From Clostridiaceae bacterium (GTDB lineage Bacteria; Bacillota_A; Clostridia; Clostridiales; Clostridiaceae): DNA of 7,582 bases. Below, piece after piece: positions 1 to 6,464 of the stretch (its first letter is position 1; each line of letters opens with the position of its first letter). The stretch is from NCBI GenBank assembly GCA_029256485.1, contig JAQSXU010000152.1, positions 1 through 7,582 on the forward strand, given 5' to 3'. The position numbers and the translations under genes were made by a program. The notes under the pieces were generated by a model. It was not told the origin of the DNA. It made no database searches and saw nothing but the letters and a program-made list of their open reading frames with translations.

Positions 1-27
1 CACAACTTTTTAAAGTTTTTTTATCAC

Positions 28-56
28 TTGACAATTAAAAAGTTTTTTATTATACT
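28..56 (+). promoter_or_regulatory. Sigma-A-type promoter of the T-box/tcyP transcript
   Basis: A perfect -35 box TTGACA (28-33) is followed by a 17-base spacer and the -10 box TATACT (51-56, five of six matches to TATAAT). Transcription should begin near 62-64, about 55 bases before the T-box Stem I. The match and spacing are close to the vegetative consensus, so this is probably a strong housekeeping promoter whose output is set by the downstream attenuator. Confidence 0.8.
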
Positions 57-117
57 AACCATAGTAATCATATCAAATTAATATGAATTAAACATTATGA
101 ATGGTGAAAGTAAATAA

Positions 118-348
118 TGACCCCCAGACAGAGAAAGACTCATTTGGTGAGAGAGTTTATGGATTAGTGTATTATTGAAGTGCCTCCAGGAGTGTTAGGT
201 CGAAAGTTACAGTAGGCCTTTTACGGGATCTCCCGTTATAGAGATATGACATTATTGTGTCAGAACAGAGATGAGCTTTATTGCTCAAATAGAGTGGAAC
301 CGTGGAAGTTACCTACTGCCTCTATATTTTTATATAGAGGTAGTAGGT
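118..348 (+). promoter_or_regulatory. T-box riboswitch (tRNA-sensing leader), probably cysteine-specific
   Basis: This untranslated leader senses uncharged tRNA and controls read-through into tcyP. The T-box sequence AGAGTGGAACCGTGG lies at 291-305, close to the family consensus AGGGTGGNACCGCG. Stem I can be closed by TGACC (118-122) with GGTCG (198-202), and its upper part holds AGACTC/GAGTTT (136-141/153-158) around a GGTGAGA loop. The specifier region reads GAA-G-TGC-C at 177-184: TGC (181-183) would be Cys; the alternative register GTG (180-182) would be Val. Further hairpins are ACGGG/CCCGT (223-236), TGACA/TGTCA (247-262) and TGAGC/GCTCA (272-287). The antiterminator can form from AGAG (291-294) with CTCT (320-323) and GTGG (302-305) with CTGC-side bases 316-319, leaving the bulge 295-301. 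The bulge TGGA (295-298) fits a tRNA with U at position 73. tRNA-Cys has U73 and tRNA-Val has A73, so cysteine is favoured. Confidence 0.93.
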
Positions 349-354
349 TTTTTT
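312..354 (+). terminator. Intrinsic terminator of the T-box attenuator
   Basis: A 15-bp stem pairs 312-326 (CCTACTGCCTCTATA) with 333-347 (TATAGAGGTAGTAGG), with one G-T pair and a six-base loop, and is followed by seven T (348-354). The left arm (316-323) is also the 3' half of the antiterminator, so the two structures exclude each other as in a standard T-box switch. Confidence 0.95.
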
Positions 355-369
355 ATTTTTGTGAGTTTT

Positions 370-392
370 AAAAATCAAGGGCCCTGATTTTT
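370..392. repeat. Near-perfect palindrome in the tcyP leader
   Basis: AAAAATC (370-376) pairs with GATTTTT (386-392). An unpaired A (377) follows, then the self-complementary core AGGGCCCT (378-385). It sits between the T-box terminator and the ribosome binding site. As RNA it would give a 7-bp stem, a bulged A, two more pairs and a GGCC loop, ending in five U, which resembles a small second terminator. As DNA it could be a dyad operator. No role can be assigned from sequence alone. Confidence 0.6.
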
Positions 393-424
393 GATACTAA
401 ATAAATTATTACTTAAAATTTAAT

Positions 425-429
425 GGAGG
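425..429 (+). promoter_or_regulatory. Ribosome binding site that fixes the tcyP start
   Basis: GGAGG at 425-429 lies 11 bases before ATG 441. An in-frame ATG at 423 overlaps this site and has no Shine-Dalgarno sequence of its own upstream, only A/T. Translation therefore very likely begins at 441 rather than 423. Confidence 0.8.
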
Positions 430-440
430 TTTTTTATCAT

Positions 441-1733
441 ATGAATACAAATTCAATAATTATAATTTTAATTTCTATAGCACTTTTAGTATTTTTGTAC
501 TTTTTAAAAACAAAGAAGGTTTCCTTTGGCAACAGAGTGTTTATTGGAATGATTTTGGGTATAGGCTTAGGTGCTTTTTTCGGTAAAAGTGCAGCAGTGA
601 TTTCAATTGTTGGTGATACTTACATTGGCCTAATTAAAATGATTGTTATTCCTTTAATAATAACAACAATTATTTCTAGTGTTACTTCTATAGAAGATAC
701 CAACAAACTTAAAAGCATAGGTTTAAAAACTATAGGCTGGCTTATGGGTACCACATTTCTTGCAACTATTGTAGGACTTTTGGTGGGTATAATTATAGAT
801 CCCGGTTCAGGCATTCAACCTATAAAGGTTGCAGGTTTCAAGCCAAGAGAGATCCCTACTTTTGTACAGGTTTTGCAGGACTTGATCCCATCCAATATTG
901 TAAAGAACATGGCAGATGGCAAAGTTATACCAGTTGTAATTTTCTCAATATTTATAGCAATAGCAATAATTGTTGAGGGTTCTAAAAATGAGGATAAAGT
1001 TAAACCAGTTAAAGATTTTTTTAATAGCTTTGAGGTAATTATGTTCAAGGTTACAGATGTAGTACTTGATTTTACACCCTATGGTGTATTGGGACTTATG
1101 GCATCTTTGTCAGCTGAGTATGGGGTTTCAACTTTAATTCCTCTTGCAAAACTAATTGTAACAGTATATATTGCATGCATAATTCAAATTACAGTTGTCC
1201 ATACAGGGTTATTAGCTTTTGTGGGGAAAATTAATCCTTTGAAGTTTTATAAAAAGATTTATCCCGCTCAAGTTGTTGCTTTTACAACTAGAAGCAGTTA
1301 TGGTACTTTACCAGCAACAATAAAATGCTTAACTAATGAAGTTCATATATCTGAAAAAACTTCCAGCTTTGTAGCTACTATGGGTGCAAATATGGGTATG
1401 AATGGATGTGGAGGCCTTTATCCAGTAATTGTGGGTATTTTTGTTGCTCGAGTATTCAATGTACCTTTAACCCCAGCATCCTATCTTATGCTTATAATAT
1501 TTACTACTATAGCATCAATAGGTACTGCAGGTGTTCCTGGAACAGCATCAATTATGGCAACTGTAGTACTCTCTGCAATGGGACTTCCTCTTCAGGGTAT
1601 TGCCCTTGTAATGGGTGTTGATACTATAATAGATATGGCTCGTACAGCTACAAATGTAACTGGTGCTTCAGTTGTTTCATTTTTAGTAGCTAAATCTGAA
1701 AATGAATTTGACAGAGAATCATTTAACAGATAG
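441..1733 (+). CDS. tcyP: L-cystine symporter, TcyP/YhcL type (dicarboxylate/amino acid:cation symporter family)
   Basis: This is a secondary importer in the cytoplasmic membrane, expected to take up cystine (the oxidised dimer of cysteine) by cation symport. The 430-residue product has the multi-helix DAACS/SLC1 architecture. The first re-entrant hairpin is FTTRSSYGTLP (about 281-291), in the cystine-transporter form (TcyP has FTSRSS) and not the serine-rich form of glutamate carriers. Helix 7 carries NGCGGLYP (321-328) in place of the NMDGT motif of glutamate/aspartate transporters. Helix 8 carries DMARTATNVTG (398-408), which keeps the substrate-binding Asp and Arg positions; the later Asp that binds sodium in the archaeal aspartate transporter is Ala here. 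Recalled B. subtilis TcyP resembles it throughout (for example KMIVIPLI, FTPYGVLGLMA). It is somewhat shorter than TcyP (about 460). It is a single gene behind a T-box, so it should be induced when cysteine runs low. Related substrates such as cysteine analogues are possible. Confidence 0.87.
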   Translation: MNTNSIIIILISIALLVFLYFLKTKKVSFGNRVFIGMILGIGLGAFFGKSAAVISIVGDTYIGLIKMIVIPLIITTIISSVTSIEDTNKLKSIGLKTIGWLMGTTFLATIVGLLVGIIIDPGSGIQPIKVAGFKPREIPTFVQVLQDLIPSNIVKNMADGKVIPVVIFSIFIAIAIIVEGSKNEDKVKPVKDFFNSFEVIMFKVTDVVLDFTPYGVLGLMASLSAEYGVSTLIPLAKLIVTVYIACIIQITVVHTGLLAFVGKINPLKFYKKIYPAQVVAFTTRSSYGTLPATIKCLTNEVHISEKTSSFVATMGANMGMNGCGGLYPVIVGIFVARVFNVPLTPASYLMLIIFTTIASIGTAGVPGTASIMATVVLSAMGLPLQGIALVMGVDTIIDMARTATNVTGASVVSFLVAKSENEFDRESFNR

Positions 1734-1739
1734 AAATGC

Positions 1740-1755
1740 TGGGGACGGTTCACAT
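1740..1755 (+). other. REP-like scrap (GGGGACGGTTC)
   Basis: Just after the tcyP stop codon lies TGGGGACGGTTCACAT. This GC-rich motif stands out from A/T-rich flanks. From memory, GGGGACGGTTC recurs between genes of clostridia and other Firmicutes, often near IS200-like (Y1/REP-associated) transposase genes. No transposase and no second copy are present in this window, so at most it is a solitary remnant. Confidence 0.35.
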
Positions 1756-1800
1756 TTTTATTATATTTCAGGTTATTTAATATTAAAAATAATTAGATAA

Positions 1801-1832
1801 AAAGTGGCGCTTTATTAAATAAGCACCACTTT
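1801..1832. terminator. Bidirectional terminator between convergent genes
   Basis: AAAGTGGCGCTT (1801-1812) pairs with AAGCACCACTTT (1821-1832), with one C-A mismatch and an eight-base A/T loop. The arms begin with A and end with T, so each strand ends the hairpin with a U run, although the tract is short. It can end tcyP transcripts from the left and the TVP38-family gene from the right, whose stop codon is only three bases away. Confidence 0.75.
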
Positions 1833-1834
1833 CT

Positions 1835-2476
1835 TTAATTTACGTGAACCTGACTTTTCATTTTTTCCCATACTTTTATGGAAAATGCCCCAGTAAAAAT
1901 TAAAGCTATTCCTATGATAGATATTGTATACAAACTATTGCTAAATCCCTTGCCAACATAACTATAGATAAATACCAGCGGTGCATTAATGAAAACTATT
2001 GTTGCAATATACTTCCTATAGCTGATTCCCATGCAGGTTGACAAATAACATATAATATCCGTTGGAGCAATAGGGCATACAATTCCAATTATTAAAAACT
2101 TATACTTATATCTTTGAAATAATGGGATTACATTGGGATATTGTTTTATAATAGTTTCCTTGTTCTTGGGTGATGATAATTTTTTAGATACTACATATAT
2201 TAAAGATTGACTTAAAGTTATTCCAATCATGGACAGTAAAAAACCTTTTATTGGTCCAAAATAAATTCCGCCTAAAACCATAAAAACAAATCCAGGTATA
2301 AATGCCAGTAATCTAACTGACCATAGTCCAATAAATATTGCCTCGGAAAAATTTTCATAGTGATTTAAATACTTTTTCGTTGTATATACATCCATTGTTA
2401 TAATATTATTCTTTTTAAGGATAACAATAAGTGCAACCCACAAAAGTAAAATAATATACCTTTTCTGAAATTTCAT
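1835..2476 (-). CDS. TVP38/TMEM64 family membrane protein (VTT domain, DedA superfamily)
   Basis: This 213-residue integral membrane protein has no precisely known substrate. The superfamily is linked to membrane homeostasis and lipid transport or scrambling, so any specific job is inference. An N-terminal helix covers residues 6-21. The VTT domain begins near 50 with the hallmark FIPGFVFMVLGGIYFGPIKG (59-78), giving the family pattern P-x(7)-GG-x-x-FG, followed by a helix at 79-97. A basic, charged segment (98-127) comes next. The second half has CPIAPTDIICYLSTCMGISYRKY (134-156, quoted in part: CPIAPTD and GISYRKY), then helices at about 157-175 and 183-203. The RxxP arginine common in TVP38 proteins is replaced by small hydrophobic residues ahead of CPIAP. 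The start ATG at 2476 has GGAG nine bases upstream. The gene stands alone, convergent with tcyP and divergent from the germination operon, with no clear promoter match. Confidence 0.87.
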   Translation of the reverse strand: MKFQKRYIILLLWVALIVILKKNNIITMDVYTTKKYLNHYENFSEAIFIGLWSVRLLAFIPGFVFMVLGGIYFGPIKGFLLSMIGITLSQSLIYVVSKKLSSPKNKETIIKQYPNVIPLFQRYKYKFLIIGIVCPIAPTDIICYLSTCMGISYRKYIATIVFINAPLVFIYSYVGKGFSNSLYTISIIGIALIFTGAFSIKVWEKMKSQVHVN

Positions 2477-2549
2477 GCTACATCACTCCATTATATATAT
2501 CTCCTTTGCTCTATTGTATTACATAAGTATTAAATAAATATCATGATAA

Positions 2550-2579
2550 TTATTAACAGTTATTAATAGTTATTAATTT
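2550..2579. repeat. Three tandem 10-bp repeats in a divergent intergenic region
   Basis: TTATTAACAG (2550-2559), TTATTAATAG (2560-2569) and the degenerate TTATTAATTT (2570-2579) follow head to tail, one helical turn apart. They lie between the TVP38-family gene and the germination operon. The spacing suits intrinsic curvature or stacked binding of a regulator. In such A/T-rich DNA chance cannot be excluded. Confidence 0.5.
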
Positions 2580-2624
2580 ACAGTAAATTAAATTTATTTT
2601 AGATTAGCTTTAAACTATGTTGGG

Positions 2625-2631
2625 CATATTA
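2625..2631 (+). promoter_or_regulatory. Possible sigma-G/sigma-F-type -10 element for the germination operon
   Basis: CATATTA at 2625-2631 matches the forespore sigma-G -10 pattern (CATWHTA in B. subtilis). It lies 10 bases before the GGAAGGG ribosome binding site, so transcription would begin near 2638 with a very short leader. The -35 side (around 2601-2608, AGATTAGC) fits poorly. The call rests mainly on the -10 match and on the known forespore control of gerA-type operons. Confidence 0.35.
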
Positions 2632-2657
2632 CCTTATATATGGAAGGGTGATTGGTG

Positions 2658-4151
2658 ATGAGCTTAGCCATAAAAATTGATACTATTTTTCAACAGTGCG
2701 GCAGCAGCAATCAGGTAATTATAAGGAAGATAAGTATTAGTAAGGAAGATCCCGTTAAGGCCGCAATTATCTATATTACAGGATTAGTAGACGAAAACAT
2801 TATTAATAGAGATATATTAAACCCCTTATTGTTTCAAATCAAAGAAAATTTGAATGGCATTAAGCAAATTAATAATTACATATGCAGTAAATATATTTCA
2901 ATGTCAGATATTACCATAGAGAATGATATTAATATTGTTGTAAGGGAAATAAAAAGAGGGCGAACTGCCATTGTTATAGATACTGCTGATAATTATATTA
3001 TAGCCAATACATCTGATGGAGAGCACAGAAGCATTTCTGAACCTAAAGATGAAGCAGGGGTTAGAGGCTCAAGAGAAGGCTTTATAGAAAATCTAGAAAT
3101 AAATATAAGCTTATTAAAAAGAGGAATAAAGGACAATCATTTAGTAATAGAAAATTTTATTGTTGGTAAGCGTTCGCAAAAAGATCTAGCAATAGTATAC
3201 ATTGATGATATAGTTGATAAGGATTTGGTAGAAGAAATAAAAAACAGGATTCAAGCCATAGATGTAGACGCTGTAACCAGCGTTGGAATGGTTGAACAGT
3301 TTATTGAAAGTTACTCATATACTGTATTTCCCCAGGCATTTACAACCCAAAGGCCAGACATTGTTCAGCAGAATTTGATAGAAGGCAGAATAGCAATAAT
3401 GCTTGAAGGTACTCCATTTGTTCTAACAGTACCTGCACTGCTTGTGGAATTTTTTCAGGCTGTGGAAGACTACTCTCAAAGATCAGTGGTTACTACTTTT
3501 AATAGATTTATCAGAATACTTGGCACCATCATGGTTATCATCATACCATCAATATATTTATCATTGGTTAGATTTAACGCTGAATTGATTCCAATTAAAT
3601 TTGTACTTCCACTAATTCAATCCAGAAAGGACATAGCTTTATCTCCATTTCTTGAAATACTGTCCATGGATATTGTCATAGAGTTTTTAAGAGAAGGAGG
3701 GCTTAGACTTCCTGGAAAAATCAGCCCAGTAATAAGTATAGTTGGAGGATTTATAATTGGAAGTGCTGCCCTTCAGGCCCATTTAATTAGCCCAGACACT
3801 TTAGTTATAGTAGGTGTTGCAACTATAGGCACTTTTATTATTCCAAACTATGATATGGCCAGCTCTGTAAGATTGCTTAGATTCCCTTTGCTTTTTCTAA
3901 CCAATTTTTTAGGTGCCTTTGGTTTAATTGCAGGTTTATATTTGTTATCTGTACATGTTCTATCTCTAGATAGTTTTGGAGTACCATATTTTACTTTAGA
4001 TAAATACAGCGATTTAAAGGATACCATTATTAGAGCCCCTCTATGGAAAATGAATAAGAGGCCGGAAGGCATTCCAAATAACAATCCAATAAGACAAAGT
4101 AACTTTAGAAAGAAGTTCTGGAGGAATGGAAATGAAAAGGATAAAAAGTGA
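2658..4151 (+). CDS. Spore germination receptor subunit A (GerA/GerKA family)
   Basis: This is the A subunit of a nutrient germinant receptor, which sits in the inner spore membrane and helps trigger germination. The 497-residue product has the two-part family layout. A soluble N-terminal region (about 1-285) carries ITGLVDENIINRDIL, RGSREGF (136-142, usually RGPREGF) and TQRPDIVQQNLIEGRIAI, followed by GTPFVLTVP. The membrane region begins near 290 (ILGTIMVIIIPSIYLSLVRF), includes the conserved REGGLRLPGKISPVISIVGG stretch, and has further helices up to FGLIAGLYLLSVHVL. A basic, Asn-rich tail of about 45 residues follows. ATG 2658 is chosen because GGAAGGG (2642-2648) ends nine bases upstream; in-frame TTG 2652 and GTG 2655 lie too close to it. 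The gene overlaps the next by 20 bases. The paralogue (GerA, GerB, GerK) and the germinant cannot be told from sequence. Confidence 0.93.
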   Translation: MSLAIKIDTIFQQCGSSNQVIIRKISISKEDPVKAAIIYITGLVDENIINRDILNPLLFQIKENLNGIKQINNYICSKYISMSDITIENDINIVVREIKRGRTAIVIDTADNYIIANTSDGEHRSISEPKDEAGVRGSREGFIENLEINISLLKRGIKDNHLVIENFIVGKRSQKDLAIVYIDDIVDKDLVEEIKNRIQAIDVDAVTSVGMVEQFIESYSYTVFPQAFTTQRPDIVQQNLIEGRIAIMLEGTPFVLTVPALLVEFFQAVEDYSQRSVVTTFNRFIRILGTIMVIIIPSIYLSLVRFNAELIPIKFVLPLIQSRKDIALSPFLEILSMDIVIEFLREGGLRLPGKISPVISIVGGFIIGSAALQAHLISPDTLVIVGVATIGTFIIPNYDMASSVRLLRFPLLFLTNFLGAFGLIAGLYLLSVHVLSLDSFGVPYFTLDKYSDLKDTIIRAPLWKMNKRPEGIPNNNPIRQSNFRKKFWRNGNEKDKK

Positions 4152-5217
4152 TAGTATAACCTCCGGCGAATTAACTTTTCTGCTTATAGGATCAATGATT
4201 GGCATAGGAATTTTATCTCTTCCAAACGATTTAGTTACAGTTGCAAAACAGGACTCCTGGATATCAGCAGCAATTGGTTCTCTTTATCCATTATATATGG
4301 TGCTGACAGCAGTAATAATATATAAAAAAAGTCCTGATAATAATATATTAGTATTAAGCAAAAAATGTTTTGGCAAAATTATGGGAACTATTTTAAATTT
4401 AATTTTTCTAAGTTTTTTTATATTTATCGTTTCTACATTAAGCGCTGGACTCAGTATAATATTAAGAACTTTAATAGTAAGCTTTATAAGTTCAATAAAA
4501 ATACTTATTTTAATTGTTTTTTTGTCAGCTTTCACTGCTTATAAAGGTTTAAAGGTTTTAGCTAGAGTTAATCAGTTAACATTTTACTACACCACCATAT
4601 TAATTTTTATATTATTCGCAGCACTTGCCAAAGGAACATATTTAAATGTATGCCCAGTACTTGGTTCAGGAATTGTAAAAATCTTAAAAGCCAGCAAATC
4701 TTCAGCCTTTGCTTATTGTGGAATTGAAATATTATTTTTAGTATATCCTTCTGTAACTAATTCCAGCCGAAAAATCATTATGAAATCATCACTGCTGGGA
4801 GTTTTTATAACATGTGTTTTCTACACCTGGGCTGTTTTTATTACTATTTACTTTTTAGGTATAGATAATATTCCAAAGGCAGAATGGTCTGTAAGTCTTA
4901 CCACAAGAAGTGTATATATTCCTGTAATTAATAATTTCAGATTTGTTTTTCTAATATTATGGACTGCTATTATATTTAAGACAATATCAAATAATTATTT
5001 TGCGGCCAGCCTAATTATAAATAGCTTTTTTAATAAAGCAAAAAATAAAGTTATAATATGCATCATTTTTCCAGTAATGGTTTATCTATCAACAATCCCT
5101 AAAAATAATGCAATTATGACAACTATATTAAATTACTTTATACCCAAATTCACATTATTCAATATAATTTATGTAACATTAATAACTGTAATATTATATA
5201 TAAAGAAGGCTGATTAA
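4132..5217 (+). CDS. Spore germination receptor subunit B (GerB/GerKB family permease-like protein)
   Basis: The B subunit belongs to the amino acid-polyamine-organocation (APC) superfamily and is thought to bind the germinant. The 361-residue product is almost wholly hydrophobic, with about ten membrane helices. Helix 1 has the family signature ITSGELTFLLIGSMIGIGIL followed by SLPNDLV, and then KQDSWIS begins helix 2. The last helix ends in the short charged tail KKAD. Length agrees with the usual 360-370. Two in-frame ATGs compete: 4126 is one base from the GGAGG at 4120-4124, while 4132 is seven bases away, so 4132 is chosen. The start lies inside the end of the A-subunit gene (20-base overlap), implying translational coupling. 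Only two bases separate its stop from the C-subunit start. Confidence 0.92.
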   Translation: MKRIKSDSITSGELTFLLIGSMIGIGILSLPNDLVTVAKQDSWISAAIGSLYPLYMVLTAVIIYKKSPDNNILVLSKKCFGKIMGTILNLIFLSFFIFIVSTLSAGLSIILRTLIVSFISSIKILILIVFLSAFTAYKGLKVLARVNQLTFYYTTILIFILFAALAKGTYLNVCPVLGSGIVKILKASKSSAFAYCGIEILFLVYPSVTNSSRKIIMKSSLLGVFITCVFYTWAVFITIYFLGIDNIPKAEWSVSLTTRSVYIPVINNFRFVFLILWTAIIFKTISNNYFAASLIINSFFNKAKNKVIICIIFPVMVYLSTIPKNNAIMTTILNYFIPKFTLFNIIYVTLITVILYIKKAD

Positions 5218-5219
5218 TT

Positions 5220-6338
5220 ATGCGAAGCACATTATGGAAATATATTATTATATCAATTTTATGTATTGTCATTGCAGTTTTTTTTGGATCTGAAACAAAG
5301 GGACAGCAGCCTATAGAAGAATTAGATATTGTTTCAGGATTGGGCTATGATGGTGAAAAACAAGGATCGGAAATAAAATACAGTATTCCAATGTCAGTAT
5401 ACGTATTTAAAACCGACAATCTTATAAACTCCATGTTAAAGGTTGGGACTGCGTCAACCATTGGAGAAACAAGACAGACAAGGGCATTAATTGATGATAA
5501 ACAAAACATATTAGGTCTTGAAAAAGTATATATTATAAGCGAAGAACAGGCAACGGACAGCATGAGAAATGTGGTAGAAATATTATATAGAAATCCTAAC
5601 TTAAATGACACAGGTTATGTTACTATTTGCAAAGGTAAATCTGCAGATATACTTAAATATCAAATAAATGGATATCCAAGCTCTTCGGATTATATAGAAG
5701 GCTTAATAAAGAATTCTTTATTTTATAACTTCTTTTCTGATGAATATAAAATAACGAATATGTTTCTGCAAATTGATGCTGAGGGAACCAATGTAGCACT
5801 TCCCTATATTGAACTCACTAAGGAAGGAATAAAAATTACTGGCATGGCACTTTTTAGTAAAGACAGAATGGTTCTAAAAATGAATATGAATGATTCCAGA
5901 ATTATGAATATATTGAGGGGTAATAGGGGCAAAGGTGTACTCTCAATACAAAAAAGTCCAAATGACTATGTTGACTATTATGCCACGGCAAAAAGAAAAG
6001 TTAGCTGCACCAGGGAAGGGGACAGGTATAAATTTACCATAAATGTAGATCTAACTGGTGATATTGCTTCAAGCTTAACCTATAAAAATATAAGCAAGGA
6101 TTCTAAGACAAATAGTGAATTTGAAAAAGAAATGTGTCAATATGTAAAAAAGATGTGTGATAATTTTATAATTAAGATGAAAAGCGAACATAAGATTGAC
6201 TGTTTACAGCTTGGCCAAGTGGCGGCTGCTAAATACGGAAGACAAACTGGCGCAGATTGGGATGCCATAGTTTCCAATTCTGAAATCCAGGTAAATGTAA
6301 AAGTTCACGTTGATAAAACAGGAAGAGGAGATTTTTAA
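5220..6338 (+). CDS. Spore germination receptor subunit C (Ger(x)C family), lacking the lipobox cysteine
   Basis: The C subunit is normally a lipoprotein on the outer face of the inner spore membrane and completes the receptor. This 372-residue product has one N-terminal hydrophobic segment (8-23), then PIEELDIVSGLGYD (31-44), equivalent to the family's RELEELAIVSGLGID stretch. The body continues through VYIISEEQA (about 101-109), and the C-terminus KYGRQTGADWDAI with EIQVNVKVHVDKTGR is typical of the GerC C-terminal domain. Instead of the usual (L)-x-G-C lipobox the sequence reads FFGSETKG, with Ser24 (codon TCT, 5289-5291) where Cys is expected. The only nearby Cys (15) is inside the hydrophobic core. 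It may therefore be membrane-anchored by an uncleaved signal. AAGAAGG lies ten bases before ATG 5220. It is the last gene of the operon and ends at a terminator-like hairpin. Confidence 0.9.
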   Translation: MRSTLWKYIIISILCIVIAVFFGSETKGQQPIEELDIVSGLGYDGEKQGSEIKYSIPMSVYVFKTDNLINSMLKVGTASTIGETRQTRALIDDKQNILGLEKVYIISEEQATDSMRNVVEILYRNPNLNDTGYVTICKGKSADILKYQINGYPSSSDYIEGLIKNSLFYNFFSDEYKITNMFLQIDAEGTNVALPYIELTKEGIKITGMALFSKDRMVLKMNMNDSRIMNILRGNRGKGVLSIQKSPNDYVDYYATAKRKVSCTREGDRYKFTINVDLTGDIASSLTYKNISKDSKTNSEFEKEMCQYVKKMCDNFIIKMKSEHKIDCLQLGQVAAAKYGRQTGADWDAIVSNSEIQVNVKVHVDKTGRGDF

Positions 6339-6352
6339 GTTCCCTCTTTTTT
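6323..6352 (+). terminator. Terminator-like hairpin overlapping the end of the germination operon
   Basis: AAGAGG (6323-6328) pairs with CCTCTT (6343-6348), extendable by G-T pairs, with a 14-base loop that contains the TAA stop codon. A run of T follows (6347-6352). The stem is short and the loop large, so it is probably weaker than the hairpin at 6381. Confidence 0.55.
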
Positions 6353-6380
6353 ATTTTATCCCCTGTATTTTTCCGCACGA

Positions 6381-6414
6381 AAAAAGCTTTTCAGTCATCA
6401 CTAAAAAGCTTTTT
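6381..6414. terminator. Bidirectional terminator between the germination operon and livF
   Basis: AAAAAGCTTTT (6381-6391) pairs with AAAAGCTTTTT (6404-6414). Past a C/A mismatch, AGT/ACT (6393-6395/6400-6402) adds three pairs around a four-base loop. Each strand finishes the stem with five or six T. It lies between convergent genes and can stop transcripts from both sides, including the liv operon, whose last stop codon is at 6465. Confidence 0.8.
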
Positions 6415-6464
6415 CACTTTATTCCCATATTTCAGCTATGTACATTACCATTAAAATAGCTATG

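Noticed and set aside
4..22. A hairpin AACTTT/AAAGTT followed by T at the left edge, possibly a terminator of an upstream gene.
   Set aside because: The stem is six mostly A/T pairs with a three-base loop, and the upstream gene is not in the window, so it cannot be supported.
96..116. A tiny reading frame in the T-box leader (MNGESK and stop).
   Set aside because: It has no ribosome binding site, only six codons, and lies just ahead of Stem I in a leader already explained by tRNA sensing.
391..419. A second promoter downstream of the T-box: TTGATA (391-396), 17-base spacer, TAAAAT (414-419).
   Set aside because: Both boxes match well, but transcription would begin near 426, inside the GGAGG ribosome binding site, so the mRNA would lose part of it. 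Such matches are common by chance in DNA this A/T-rich.
1406..1621. A 71-codon frame rich in Cys, Tyr and Ser inside tcyP.
   Set aside because: It is an out-of-frame shadow of the conserved symporter sequence, with low-complexity composition and no family resemblance.
3848..4084. Antisense frame inside the germination A-subunit gene (and similar ones within tcyP, the B and C subunit genes).
   Set aside because: These frames lie opposite well-conserved coding sequence, lack ribosome binding sites and show no recognisable protein features.
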